Below, in pieces: positions 23,030 through 30,817 of a stretch of DNA of 40,810 bases (positions are counted from its first letter, which is position 1; each line of letters starts with the position of its first letter). Made by a program: the position numbers and the translations under genes. Source of the DNA: HGM13634 sp045537285 (lineage in GTDB: Bacteria > Bacillota > Clostridia > TANB77 > CAG-508); the NCBI GenBank assembly GCA_045537285.1, contig JAZSPC010000030.1, positions 1-40,810 of the forward strand, given 5' to 3'. Below the pieces are notes generated by a model that saw only the letters and a list, made by a program, of their open reading frames with translations, made no database searches and was not told the DNA's origin.

Positions 23030-23395
23030 ATGTTGAATTTTCGGGAAGAGTTAAGTAAGATAAAAGAAAACAAGATGAACAGAGTTGACTTGCAAGAAAG
23101 AGTAGAAGATATTTTAAAAGCAATACTTAAATATCTTAATTCACTTTCACTCGAACAACTCAATGGTGAAGTTAAGGTATCATTTTATCTTCACGAGACA
23201 GGGGATTCAAAAACAATTCAGATAAGTGTAAAGCATTCTGGCCAAATTATTAATATTCTCTGTGAGACGTTTGATAATAGAGAGGACGCAATTAAAACAT
23301 CTGGATTGTTAAAGAGATACTTTGTAGAAAAAGATTTCAGATACTTTAATGATGTATCTTCAAAGTATGCTTTCGCAGTTTTAATAAATGCTTAA
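23030..23395 (+). CDS. Orphan 121-aa hypothetical protein
   Basis: The start follows AAAGGAGGAAATTCATA. The family is not recognised. The N-terminal third is a charged helix (FREELSKIKENKMNRVDLQERVEDIL), followed by alternating strands and helices (EVKVSFYLHETGDSKTIQISVKHSGQIINIL). It is soluble with no signal peptide. It is a single-gene unit with a structured leader (TAGCTTATGCTA) and its own terminator. CTC, CTT, CGG and GAC codons make it look different from neighbours such as murD and priA. It shares the promoter box with three other orphan genes. Confidence 0.75.
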   Translation: MLNFREELSKIKENKMNRVDLQERVEDILKAILKYLNSLSLEQLNGEVKVSFYLHETGDSKTIQISVKHSGQIINILCETFDNREDAIKTSGLLKRYFVEKDFRYFNDVSSKYAFAVLINA

Positions 23396-23399
23396 CAAT

Positions 23400-23428
23400 A
23401 AAGCACAACCAATTGGTTGTGCTTTTCC
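23400..23428 (+). terminator. Terminator of the 121-aa gene
   Basis: AAAGCACAACC/GGTTGTGCTTT with loop AATT, then TCCTTTT. Confidence 0.9.
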
Positions 23429-23442
23429 TTTTGTTTACACAA

Positions 23443-23766
23443 CTATTTGTAATTATTCTTTGAATGGAAAATATCTAAGATTCTAACGTGATTATTTATT
23501 ATTCTGTATATAACAATATATTTGAAGTAAAAAGATTTTCTACAATCCATATATTTTTTAGAATTAGAAATGTATTTAGGATACATATATGGATTGTAGG
23601 AAATATATGAAAAGTGAGTGTAAAATTTTTCTTTTGTTTTTAAATAATATGAAATAGAAATATTACGACTATATGCAAAAAAGTTCTTTAATTCTAATTT
23701 CGCTTTTTTAGATAAAATTACATAATAGTTAGGAATACGAATAATCCTCAGAATCTTCTGCAACAA
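23443..23766 (-). CDS. RelE/ParE-like toxin, copy 1
   Basis: The frame can start at TTG 23766 (107 aa) or at a CTG 23751, a position shared with copy 2. The product has a RelE/ParE layout: LSKKAKLELKNFFAYSRNIS...YYLKTKEKFY, then SYNPYMYP and the C-terminal FKYIVIYRIINNHVRILDIFHSK, which matches the typical YrixYxixxxxVxIlxIxHsR ending. Such toxins cleave mRNA at the ribosome or block gyrase. It overlaps the end of the antitoxin gene (23729) and has no clear ribosome-binding site, so it is probably translated by coupling. It is the last gene of a four-gene minus-strand operon. Confidence 0.72.
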   Translation of the reverse strand: MLQKILRIIRIPNYYVILSKKAKLELKNFFAYSRNISISYYLKTKEKFYTHFSYISYNPYMYPKYISNSKKYMDCRKSFYFKYIVIYRIINNHVRILDIFHSKNNYK

Positions 23767-23938
23767 TATTTAATATCCCGTGTTCTTTTTCAAATTCATA
23801 GAAAAATTTGTCAATATCGAATATTTCAAATTCATCATCTGGCAAATTATATGCTCTTGCAACAGAAATAGGGTTAAGGTACAAAGTGTTAATTGTTACA
23901 CTATACCTTTTTCTAGAATATGTTTTTATATCTCTCAT
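23729..23938 (-). CDS. Antitoxin paired with RelE/ParE-like toxin, copy 1
   Basis: The 69-aa protein starts behind GGAGGTGATTTT. It is closely similar to the antitoxin at 24245-24454: both begin M-(K/R)-DIK-YSRK-YS, share FYEFEKEHGILN-VAEDSE and end YSYS. I do not recognise a named antitoxin family. Its position immediately upstream of and overlapping a RelE/ParE-like gene is the main evidence for its role. The start lies 23 bases behind the stop of the copy 2 toxin. Confidence 0.7.
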   Translation of the reverse strand: MRDIKTYSRKRYSVTINTLYLNPISVARAYNLPDDEFEIFDIDKFFYEFEKEHGILNIVAEDSEDYSYS

Positions 23939-23961
23939 AAAATCACCTCCATATATAAATT

Positions 23962-24267
23962 TTAATAATTAGTTTTAGAATGTCGTATATCTAATATCTC
24001 TACATCTTTTTCATATATTCTATATAAAATAATGTATTTAAAGAAAGGACACTTTCTACAATGTGCAAATTCAATTTGGTCTGAATAATATTTAGGGTAC
24101 AGGTATGGGTTATATGATATATATGAAAATTGAGTAAAAAATTTAGATTTTGTTTTTAAATAATAGGAATAAGAAATATTAAGACTATAAGCAAAGAAGT
24201 ATGCTATTTTTAAATTTGCATTATTAGTAAAAGTTATATGGTAGTTAGGAATACGAATAATTTTCAG
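23962..24267 (-). CDS. RelE/ParE-like toxin, copy 2, with a non-standard start codon
   Basis: The frame is open and clearly homologous to copy 1 (KIIRIPNY, FFAYS-NIS, YYLKTK-KF, FSYISYNPY-YPKY, FKYI...YRI...ILDI-HSK), ending in TAA. However, it contains no ATG, GTG or TTG before or inside the conserved region: the codon that is TTG followed by TTG in copy 1 is TTG followed by a TAG stop here. Only CTG (24267) or ATT (24270) is available, giving about 101 or 102 aa. CTG 23751 stands at the same place in copy 1. It overlaps the antitoxin by 23 bases, so coupled translation is likely. An untranslated decaying copy is the alternative, although no stop or frameshift interrupts the conserved part. 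Confidence 0.65.
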   Translation of the reverse strand: MKIIRIPNYHITFTNNANLKIAYFFAYSLNISYSYYLKTKSKFFTQFSYISYNPYLYPKYYSDQIEFAHCRKCPFFKYIILYRIYEKDVEILDIRHSKTNY

Positions 24268-24454
24268 AATCTTCTGCTACAACGTTTAAGATGCCGTGTT
24301 CTTTTTCAAATTCATAGAAAAATCTGTTAATATCAAAAGGTAAACAATCTTCGTGTGGTATGTTAAAAGCTCTTGCAGCAGAGAGAGCATTAAGCTCCCA
24401 AATACTAAACTTTATACTATATTTCTTTCTAGAATATTTTTTAATATCCTTCAT
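24245..24454 (-). CDS. Antitoxin paired with RelE/ParE-like toxin, copy 2
   Basis: ATG at 24454 follows AGAGGTGATTTT; the open frame runs 18 codons further without a signal and across the promoter. The 69-aa product is a paralogue of the antitoxin at 23729-23938. It is the first gene of an operon of two antitoxin-toxin pairs. The transcript should start only about ten bases before the ribosome-binding site. Antitoxins of this sort usually bind their own promoter; no clear operator repeat was seen. Confidence 0.7.
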   Translation of the reverse strand: MKDIKKYSRKKYSIKFSIWELNALSAARAFNIPHEDCLPFDINRFFYEFEKEHGILNVVAEDSENYSYS

Positions 24455-24471
24455 AAAATCACCTCTTTGAC

Positions 24472-24500
24472 AATATATCACAAACAAAACACATTCGCAA
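24472..24500 (-). promoter_or_regulatory. Promoter of the tandem toxin-antitoxin operon
   Basis: On the minus strand: TTGCGA (24500-24495), a 17-base spacer ending TGTGA, and TATATT (24477-24472). Confidence 0.55.
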
Positions 24501-24578
24501 TAAGACAATATAAAAAAGTTTTACTTTTTTCAAATATTTTGATATACTTATCTAAGAAAAATTAAATGGGGAGAATTT

Positions 24579-26816
24579 ATGATAGCACAAGTTATAATCA
24601 ATAGTACTGTAAAGAATTTAAATAGAATATTTGATTATAACGTACCTAGCCAAATGGAAGGTACTATTTGTGTTGGAGATAGAGTATTAGTACCATTTGG
24701 AAACAAAAAAAGTTTAGAAGAAGGATTTATTATTGGTTTTAAAGAAGCATCTGAATTTAAAGTAAAAGATATAGCAAGAATTCAAGATGGAATAAAGCTA
24801 ACAGAAAACAATATTGAGCTTGCAAAATTAATGGCAAGAAGATATTTTTGTAATATATCAGATTGTATAAAATTAATGCTGCCACCAGGAACTTCTACAA
24901 AAGTTTTTGAGAATAGAATAAAAGATAAAACATTAAATTTTGTATATCTAAAAAAAGATATAATTGATATAGAAGAAGATATAGAAAATGGAGTTATAAA
25001 ATCAGATAAACAAAAAAGAGTATTAAACTTTTTGATTCAAAATGAAGGTATACAAACAGTAGATTTAGAGATGCTAACAGATACAACAAGTGCAGTACTT
25101 AAAGCATTAGAAAAAAAAGAATATATTGAAATTATAGAGCAAAAAGTAGAAAGAAATCCGTTTGAAAATAAAGATATTAAGCCAACAACTAATTTAAAAT
25201 TAACAGTAGAACAACAAGTAGCTTTTGATAATATAAATGAGGCGGTTAGAAACAATGAATACAAAGAAGCATTACTTTATGGTGTAACAGGTTCTGGTAA
25301 AACAGAAATATATTTGCAACTTATTGGAGAAGTATTAAAGAAAGAAAAAACAGCAATAGTATTAGTACCTGAAATATCTTTAACACCACAAATGGTAGAT
25401 AGATTTATTGCAAGATTTGGCCAAGATAAAATAGCTGTATTACATAGTAAATTATCTATTGGTGAAAGATATGACCAATGGAATAAAATAAAGTCGGGTG
25501 AATGTAAAATTGTAATTGGAGCGCGTTCTGCAATATTTGCACCAGTAGAAAATTTAGGATTAATTATAATCGACGAAGAACATGATAGTTCATATAAATC
25601 AGAAACAAATCCAAGATATAATGCAAAAGAATTGGCCGGATTTATGGCAAGAAAAAACAATATACCATTAGTATTAGGTACTGCAACACCAGATGTAAAT
25701 ACTTTTTACAAAGCAGAAAATGGACAAATAGAATTATTACAATTAACAAAAAGAGCAAATGAAGCAAGTCTTCCAGATGTAGAAATAATAAATTTAAGAC
25801 AAGAACTTGCAAATGGAAATAGAAGTATATTAAGTACTAAACTATATGAAGAAATAGAAAACAACTTAAAAAATAAAAAACAAACAATATTATTCTTAAA
25901 TAGAAGAGGATATTCTACATTTGTAATGTGTAGAGAATGTGGGTATACTGTTAAATGTAAGAATTGTAATATAACAATGACATACCATTCAAAAGATAAT
26001 AAATTAAAATGCCATTACTGTGGCCATGAACAAAGAAATGTTTCAGAATGTCCAGAGTGTAAAAGCAACAATATTAGATATTTTGGAACAGGAACACAAA
26101 AGGTAGAAGAAGAAATAAATAAAATATTTCCTGAGGCTTCAACAATAAGAATGGATGTAGATACAGTAAGTAAAAAGAATTCACATGAAGAAATATTAAA
26201 TAAGTTCAAAAACGAAAATATAGATATATTAATTGGAACACAAATGGTGGTAAAGGGGCACCATTTTCCAAATGTTACATTAGTAGGAGTAATTGCAGCA
26301 GATAGTAGTCTATATTTAGAAGATTATAGGTCAAATGAAAGAACTTTCCAAACAATAACACAAGTAGCAGGTAGAGCTGGAAGAGAAAATGAAAAAGGAA
26401 AAGTTATAGTTCAAACATATAATCCAGAAAACTTTGCAATAGAATGTAGCAAAAAACAAGATTATGATATATTCTATGAAACAGAGATAGAACTTAGAAA
26501 ACAGTTGAAATATCCGCCATTTTGCGATATAATAAGTATTGGTTTAACTGATACAGATGAAAACAAAATTAAAAATGTATCAGAAAAATTATATAAGGTT
26601 ATTAATGAATATCTAAAAAAAGAAAATTTAGATACAATGATATATAAACCACTGCCTTGTCCAATAGATAAAATTAAAAACAGATATAGGTGGAGAATTA
26701 TATTAAAAGGAAAATTAACTGGCAGAATAATAGACATTATTAATTTTGCAATAAGCAATGTTAATTCAAAAACAACAAGAATTATTGTAGATACAAATCC
26801 TACAAATTTAAATTAA
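24579..26816 (+). CDS. priA: Primosomal replication-restart helicase PriA
   Basis: The 745-aa protein has the N-terminal DNA-binding region (VIINSTVKNLNRIFDYNVP), the helicase core with Walker A GVTGSGKTE (from residue 235), LVPEISLTPQMVDRF, DEEH (from 332), and the zinc-binding insertion with CRECGYTVKCKNC, CHYCGH and CPECKS (about 450-500). TQMVVKGHHFPNVTLVGVI and QVAGRAGR complete the motifs. PriA binds stalled forks and loads the primosome. It is the first gene of priA-def-fmt-truB, an order common in Firmicutes. The start follows GGGGAGAATTT. Confidence 0.96.
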   Translation: MIAQVIINSTVKNLNRIFDYNVPSQMEGTICVGDRVLVPFGNKKSLEEGFIIGFKEASEFKVKDIARIQDGIKLTENNIELAKLMARRYFCNISDCIKLMLPPGTSTKVFENRIKDKTLNFVYLKKDIIDIEEDIENGVIKSDKQKRVLNFLIQNEGIQTVDLEMLTDTTSAVLKALEKKEYIEIIEQKVERNPFENKDIKPTTNLKLTVEQQVAFDNINEAVRNNEYKEALLYGVTGSGKTEIYLQLIGEVLKKEKTAIVLVPEISLTPQMVDRFIARFGQDKIAVLHSKLSIGERYDQWNKIKSGECKIVIGARSAIFAPVENLGLIIIDEEHDSSYKSETNPRYNAKELAGFMARKNNIPLVLGTATPDVNTFYKAENGQIELLQLTKRANEASLPDVEIINLRQELANGNRSILSTKLYEEIENNLKNKKQTILFLNRRGYSTFVMCRECGYTVKCKNCNITMTYHSKDNKLKCHYCGHEQRNVSECPECKSNNIRYFGTGTQKVEEEINKIFPEASTIRMDVDTVSKKNSHEEILNKFKNENIDILIGTQMVVKGHHFPNVTLVGVIAADSSLYLEDYRSNERTFQTITQVAGRAGRENEKGKVIVQTYNPENFAIECSKKQDYDIFYETEIELRKQLKYPPFCDIISIGLTDTDENKIKNVSEKLYKVINEYLKKENLDTMIYKPLPCPIDKIKNRYRWRIILKGKLTGRIIDIINFAISNVNSKTTRIIVDTNPTNLN

Positions 26817-26829
26817 GGGGGCAATTTAA

Positions 26830-27309
26830 ATGGCAATAAGAAATATAAGACAAGAGGGAGACGAAATACTAAAAAAGAAATCAAGAGAAGTAGAAGTAAT
26901 CGATGATAAAGTAAGAGAACTTATAGACGACATGGTTGAAACTATGCATAAATATGATGGAGTAGGACTCGCTGCTGTACAAGTAGGAATTCTAAAACAA
27001 ATAATAGTAATAGATATTTATGATGAAAAAACACCTATTGTTAAATTAATAAATCCTAAAATAATTAAAACAAAAGGCGAAAGAGAAGTAGATGAAGGAT
27101 GTTTAAGTTATCCAAATAAATTTGCGAAAGTAAGAAGACCAGAAAAAGTTGTTGTAGAAGGTTTAAATGAAAAAGGTGAAAAAGTAAGAATAGAAGCAGT
27201 AGAGTTATTAGCACAAGCTTTATGCCACGAAATAGACCATTTAAATGGAATAACTTTTGTAGATGTAATGGAAGAAGGAACACTTCAATATGTAGAACCT
27301 GAAAAATAA
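26830..27309 (+). CDS. def: Peptide deformylase
   Basis: The 159-aa metalloenzyme removes the formyl group from nascent proteins. All three family motifs are present: GVGLAAVQ (44-51), EGCLS (from 89) and HEIDH (133-137). Fe2+ would be held by Cys91, His133 and His137, with Glu134 as the catalytic base. It lies 13 bases after priA and directly before fmt, whose product adds the formyl group to the initiator tRNA, so the two steps of the formyl cycle are encoded side by side. Confidence 0.96.
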   Translation: MAIRNIRQEGDEILKKKSREVEVIDDKVRELIDDMVETMHKYDGVGLAAVQVGILKQIIVIDIYDEKTPIVKLINPKIIKTKGEREVDEGCLSYPNKFAKVRRPEKVVVEGLNEKGEKVRIEAVELLAQALCHEIDHLNGITFVDVMEEGTLQYVEPEK

Positions 27310-27322
27310 AGGAGATAAATAT

Positions 27323-28270
27323 ATGTTAAATATTTTATTTATGGGTACACCAGACTTTGCAAAAGAGTCATTAGAAGCGGTATATGATGCTGGATATAAT
27401 GTTATAGGAGTTGTAACAAATCCTGACAAACCAAAGGGAAGAGGAATGAAAATGATTCCATCTCCTGTAAAAGAGTTTGCAATAGAAAAAAATATACCAG
27501 TATATCAACCATTAAAGGTTAGGAATAATACTGAATTTATAGAAGAAATGAAAACACTAAATCCAGATGTTATATGTGTTGTAGCTTATGGAAAAATATT
27601 GCCACAAGAAATATTAGATATACCAAGATTAGGATGTATTAATGTACATGGTTCGTTATTGCCTAAATATAGAGGAGCAGCACCAATACAATGGGCAGTA
27701 TTAAATGGAGATAAAAAAACTGGTATTACAACTATGTATATGGATATTGGTATGGATACTGGTGATATGATTTTAAAAGAAACTGTTTATATTGGTGAAG
27801 ATGAAACAACAGGAGAACTTTGGGAAAGATTATCTAGCTTAGGTGGTAAGCTATTAGTAGACACACTAAAACTAATAGAAGAAGGAAAAGCACCAAGAGA
27901 AAAACAAGGTGAGGATTTCAAAATGGCACCAATGCTAAATAAAGAAATGGCAGAAATTAATTGGGAAGAAAAAACAGCAGGAGAAATTAAGAACTTAGTA
28001 AGAGGATTAAATCCAATAATGGGAGCTTTCACATATATAAATGATAAAAAACTAAAACTATGGAAAGTACAAGTTATATCATTTGAAGAATTTAAATCAA
28101 AGTATAACTTAAACGCAGAAAACATAGAACTTGGAAAAGTAATACTTGCAGATACAAAACAAGGTTTATTCTTAAAAGCAAAAGATGCTGTAATAGAAGT
28201 AATTGAAATACAAGCAGAAGGTGCTAAAAGAATGAACGCAAAAGATTTTTTAAGAGGAAATCAAATATAA
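27323..28270 (+). CDS. fmt: Methionyl-tRNA formyltransferase
   Basis: The 315-aa enzyme formylates initiator Met-tRNA with 10-formyl-THF. It begins NILFMGTPDFAKESLEAV, has NVHGSLLPKYRGAAPIQWAVLNG (catalytic His109 with the upstream Asn) and GITTMYMDIGMDTGDMI, the characteristic Asp motif, followed by a smaller C-terminal tRNA-binding domain. The start follows AAAGGAG. Its last base is the first base of the truB start codon, so the two genes are tightly coupled. Confidence 0.96.
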   Translation: MLNILFMGTPDFAKESLEAVYDAGYNVIGVVTNPDKPKGRGMKMIPSPVKEFAIEKNIPVYQPLKVRNNTEFIEEMKTLNPDVICVVAYGKILPQEILDIPRLGCINVHGSLLPKYRGAAPIQWAVLNGDKKTGITTMYMDIGMDTGDMILKETVYIGEDETTGELWERLSSLGGKLLVDTLKLIEEGKAPREKQGEDFKMAPMLNKEMAEINWEEKTAGEIKNLVRGLNPIMGAFTYINDKKLKLWKVQVISFEEFKSKYNLNAENIELGKVILADTKQGLFLKAKDAVIEVIEIQAEGAKRMNAKDFLRGNQI

Positions 28271-29127
28271 TGGATGGAATTATATTAATAGATAAACCAA
28301 AAGACTATACATCACATGATGTAGTAGCAGTTATTAAAAGAATAAGTAAAGAAAAGGTAGGACATACTGGAACATTAGATCCTAATGCAACAGGAGTGCT
28401 ACCACTTCTTATTGGAAAAGCAACAGGCATTTCTAAATATTTAATTAATCACGATAAAACATATATAGCTACATTAAAATTAGGGATAAAAACAGATACA
28501 GCAGATGGAGAAGGAATGGTATTAGAAGAAAAAGAAGTTCTTGATTTTGAAATAGAAGACATACAAAATGCTTTAAATAAATTAATTGGAAAACAAGAGC
28601 AAGTTCCGCCAATGTATTCTGCTATTAAAGTTAATGGAAAAAAACTTTATGAATATGCAAGACAAGGTAAAGAGGTAGAAGTAAAAGCAAGAACAATAGA
28701 AATATATGATACTAAATTAATAGAATTTAACAACGAAGAATTAGAAGTGGTATTTGAAGTATCTTGTTCAAAAGGTACATATATTAGAACTGTTTGTGAA
28801 AATATTGCAAAAAACTTAAATACAGTAGGATATATGAAAGAATTAAGAAGAACAAGAGTTGGAGAGTTTGATATACAAGATAGTGTGAATATAGAAGATA
28901 TAAAAAACAATCCAGAATTATTAGGAGAAAATATTATAACAATAGAAAAATTTTTTGAAAATAAAGAACAAATCGAACTTAATGATAAAGAATTAGAATT
29001 ATTCTTAAATGGAGTTAAATTAAGCAAAGATAAAGAAAACAATATATACAGAATTTACAACAATAACCAATTTATTGGTTTAGGAATAATTGAAGATAAT
29101 AAATTAAAGAGAGATATAGTATTATAG
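28270..29127 (+). CDS. truB: tRNA pseudouridine(55) synthase
   Basis: The 285-aa enzyme makes pseudouridine 55 in the T loop of tRNAs. It opens with GIILIDKPKDYTSHDVV, has the catalytic Asp in GHTGTLDPNATGVLPL (Asp37), then KTYIATLKLG, QVPPMYSAIKVNGKKLYEYAR and CSKGTYIRTVCENI, all TruB hallmarks. It is the last gene of the operon and ends in a terminator. Its start overlaps the fmt stop codon by one base. Confidence 0.96.
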   Translation: MDGIILIDKPKDYTSHDVVAVIKRISKEKVGHTGTLDPNATGVLPLLIGKATGISKYLINHDKTYIATLKLGIKTDTADGEGMVLEEKEVLDFEIEDIQNALNKLIGKQEQVPPMYSAIKVNGKKLYEYARQGKEVEVKARTIEIYDTKLIEFNNEELEVVFEVSCSKGTYIRTVCENIAKNLNTVGYMKELRRTRVGEFDIQDSVNIEDIKNNPELLGENIITIEKFFENKEQIELNDKELELFLNGVKLSKDKENNIYRIYNNNQFIGLGIIEDNKLKRDIVL

Positions 29128-29132
29128 ATAAG

Positions 29133-29158
29133 CAGAGGATCTTCAGTCCTCTGTTTTT
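29133..29158 (+). terminator. Terminator of the priA-def-fmt-truB operon
   Basis: CAGAGGA/TCCTCTG stem with a seven-base loop and TTTTT. Confidence 0.88.
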
Positions 29159-29161
29159 GTG

Positions 29162-29190
29162 TTGAATTTTATGTAAAATTGTGATATAAT
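29162..29190 (+). promoter_or_regulatory. Promoter of the 350-aa orphan gene, with TTTATGTAAA box
   Basis: TTGAAT (29162-29167), a 17-base spacer with TTTATGTAAA and an extended TGA, then TATAAT (29185-29190). The leader has TACCAT/ATGGTA followed by a T run at 29190-29211 and two further small hairpins (TCCGAAAATTCGGA and GAGGCATTTGCCTC) before the ribosome-binding site. Confidence 0.7.
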
Positions 29191-29271
29191 ACCATAGATG
29201 GTAATTTTTTTAATGCCGTCCGAAAATTCGGAGGCATTTGCCTCTGAAAATAAAATATTGGAGGTTTTATC

Positions 29272-30324
29272 ATGAACATTGAAAGAAAACGGATGGAAGC
29301 TTGGACAAACGGAAAAGAATCTTATGGGCTTATCAGATTAGATAAGATTGCAATTCCTGAAACGGTAAAGGTTACTTTGCTAGGAAAAGAATTAATTCCA
29401 AAAGCATTTAATGCTGCTGGAAGCCCAATTTTTACAGAAGAGCAGTCAGATCTTTTTAGGTATAAGGAAGAGGTGTTTAACAGAAAAAAAGAAAAGTTTA
29501 CTCCTTTGGAAGCAGTGGTTATCTATGAAGAAAAGGTTTTTGACGTTCCTAAAAGTTCCTTTAACACAATGCAAGGAATTTTAAAGTCTTTATATAATCT
29601 TTCTGACTTGAATGAAATGCTTAATAACAGAGCATTATATTTAAAGTCACATAAAGGACAAAGACTTGAAGAATTTGTTATTTTTGGTAGATATCGTCTT
29701 GACCAGTTTGGGCAAATAATGAGAATAGAGAAGGATAGTAGAAGCAAATTCCAAAAACTCTATTCAATTGGACTTGTGGAAGATTTCGAAACATTTCGTG
29801 AAAATAATAAGAGTTTCACAATGTATATGGAAAATATTCCAGAGCAAGATTCAATTTGTCCATGTTGTGGTAAAAAATTCACAATCGATGATGTTAAAAA
29901 CAATTCATACAATTATATAGAGGGAACCTTCTATCATGATAGCTGTTGGAAAGAATATAGACAGCTTACAGAGATAGATAAGTTTACTCGTAGAATGATG
30001 AATATTGTTTATGAAAAGACTGATTATGATTTTGAATTGCTGCCAAACGGATATTGTGATCAGGAATGCTGCGCTAATATCCCGTGGTTTTTATTCCATA
30101 CCATTGATGGCGACATTATTATGGGATGGAGAAAAAGAGTTATATCTATTGAATGGCAGGAAAATTATAAGCCATTTAATATGAAAGAACTCTTTTGCCA
30201 AGAAGATGTCACTAAATGGGAAGAAGACGGAAAAAGAGGTATTCATGCTTGGGGAGACAAAAAGGCTTATGAATATCTTTGCAAGGTAAGAGATGCAGTA
30301 AATCTAAATTATAAAAATCGTTAA
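29272..30324 (+). CDS. Orphan 350-aa protein with a Cys-rich zinc-finger-like segment
   Basis: The start follows TTGGAGGTTTTATC. I do not recognise the family. The first 180 residues are charged, with no membrane segment. Near residue 195 there is CPCCGKKFTIDDV, followed after about 25 residues by FYHDSCW, a possible CCHC zinc site. A further Cys cluster (YCDQECCANIPWFLF) leads into a beta-rich DGDIIMGWRKRVISIEW and the C-terminal IHAWGDKKAYEYL. It is a single-gene unit between truB and a small RNA gene, with codons unlike the truB operon (more CTT, GGC, GCT, CGT, CGG). It is the longest of five isolated genes of this kind here. Phage or mobile origin is possible, but no integrase is near. 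Confidence 0.8.
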   Translation: MNIERKRMEAWTNGKESYGLIRLDKIAIPETVKVTLLGKELIPKAFNAAGSPIFTEEQSDLFRYKEEVFNRKKEKFTPLEAVVIYEEKVFDVPKSSFNTMQGILKSLYNLSDLNEMLNNRALYLKSHKGQRLEEFVIFGRYRLDQFGQIMRIEKDSRSKFQKLYSIGLVEDFETFRENNKSFTMYMENIPEQDSICPCCGKKFTIDDVKNNSYNYIEGTFYHDSCWKEYRQLTEIDKFTRRMMNIVYEKTDYDFELLPNGYCDQECCANIPWFLFHTIDGDIIMGWRKRVISIEWQENYKPFNMKELFCQEDVTKWEEDGKRGIHAWGDKKAYEYLCKVRDAVNLNYKNR

Positions 30325-30335
30325 TTCAATGTTGC

Positions 30336-30366
30336 AACCCACAAGAAGTTATTTCTTGTGGGTTCT
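30336..30366 (+). terminator. Terminator of the 350-aa gene
   Basis: AACCCACAAGAA (30336-30347) pairs with TTCTTGTGGGTT (30353-30364), then CTTATATTTT. Confidence 0.8.
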
Positions 30367-30486
30367 TATATTTTAAAATTAGAATAAAAAAATTGTGCGA
30401 AAAAACGATAACAAATTTCCTTTTTTAATTCGTGGTAATTAATTATTATACTACTATAAAATGTTATGTTGATGATTACAAAAAGC

Positions 30487-30515
30487 TTGACAGATTAACA
30501 TAAAAGTTGTATAAT
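30487..30515 (+). promoter_or_regulatory. Promoter of a free-standing small RNA
   Basis: Consensus TTGACA (30487-30492), a 17-base spacer and consensus TATAAT (30510-30515). No coding frame follows on this strand before the terminator. Confidence 0.75.
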
Positions 30516-30521
30516 AAACAA

Positions 30522-30643
30522 TATAAAGCCAGGTGCTTTATTTAAAAGCAAAATATTTATTTAATACCACTTTGTGTCTTGTTCTGGTATTGAGTAAGAT
30601 TTTGCCCCGCCCAACATATTTGTGTTGGGCGGTTTTCTTTTTT
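30522..30643 (+). ncRNA. Putative small RNA of about 120 nt
   Basis: It begins just after a consensus promoter and ends in a strong terminator, CCGCCCAACA/TGTTGGGCGG (30607-30616 with 30623-30632) plus TTTTCTTTTT. Inside is a hairpin AATACCA/TGGTATT around 30572-30599 with CTTTGTGTCTTGTTC between the arms, and AAAGCCAGGTGCTTT near the 5' end. There is no ATG in the transcript and the next plus-strand gene is 6 kb away, so it is not a leader. It does not look like 6S, SRP, tmRNA or RNase P RNA. The end overlaps the tail of the minus-strand 54-aa gene by one or two bases. Target unknown. Confidence 0.6.
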
Positions 30644-30806
30644 ATATAAAATTAAAAGTAGCATAATTTACAAAAATAATCATAAAAACATTAAGTAGTA
30701 TGGTGCAAATACCAGCAAGTTTGTTTTTGTTTTGAAACTCATAAACTGCATAACCAATGTTATTTAAAAATATATAAATTGTAACTAAAAGTATTGCTAT
30801 GTTCAT
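30642..30806 (-). CDS. 54-aa two-helix membrane protein at the end of the ger operon (possible D subunit)
   Basis: AAAGGAGTAAATT precedes an ATG at 30806. The 54-aa product has two hydrophobic segments (NIAILLVTIYIFLNNIGYAVY and LAGICTILLNVFMIIFVNYA) separated by FQNKNK. It begins 12 bases after gerC. Several ger operons of Bacillus and Clostridium contain a small two-helix 'D' protein that modulates germinant-receptor function; the size, topology and position fit that group, but the sequence is too short for me to be sure of homology. Confidence 0.65.
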   Translation of the reverse strand: MNIAILLVTIYIFLNNIGYAVYEFQNKNKLAGICTILLNVFMIIFVNYATFNFI

Positions 30807-30817
30807 AATTTACTCCT

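Noticed and set aside
24353..24565. 70-codon plus-strand frame antisense to the antitoxin gene
   Set aside because: No ribosome-binding site; the minus-strand frame has a paralogue, a promoter and a Shine-Dalgarno sequence.
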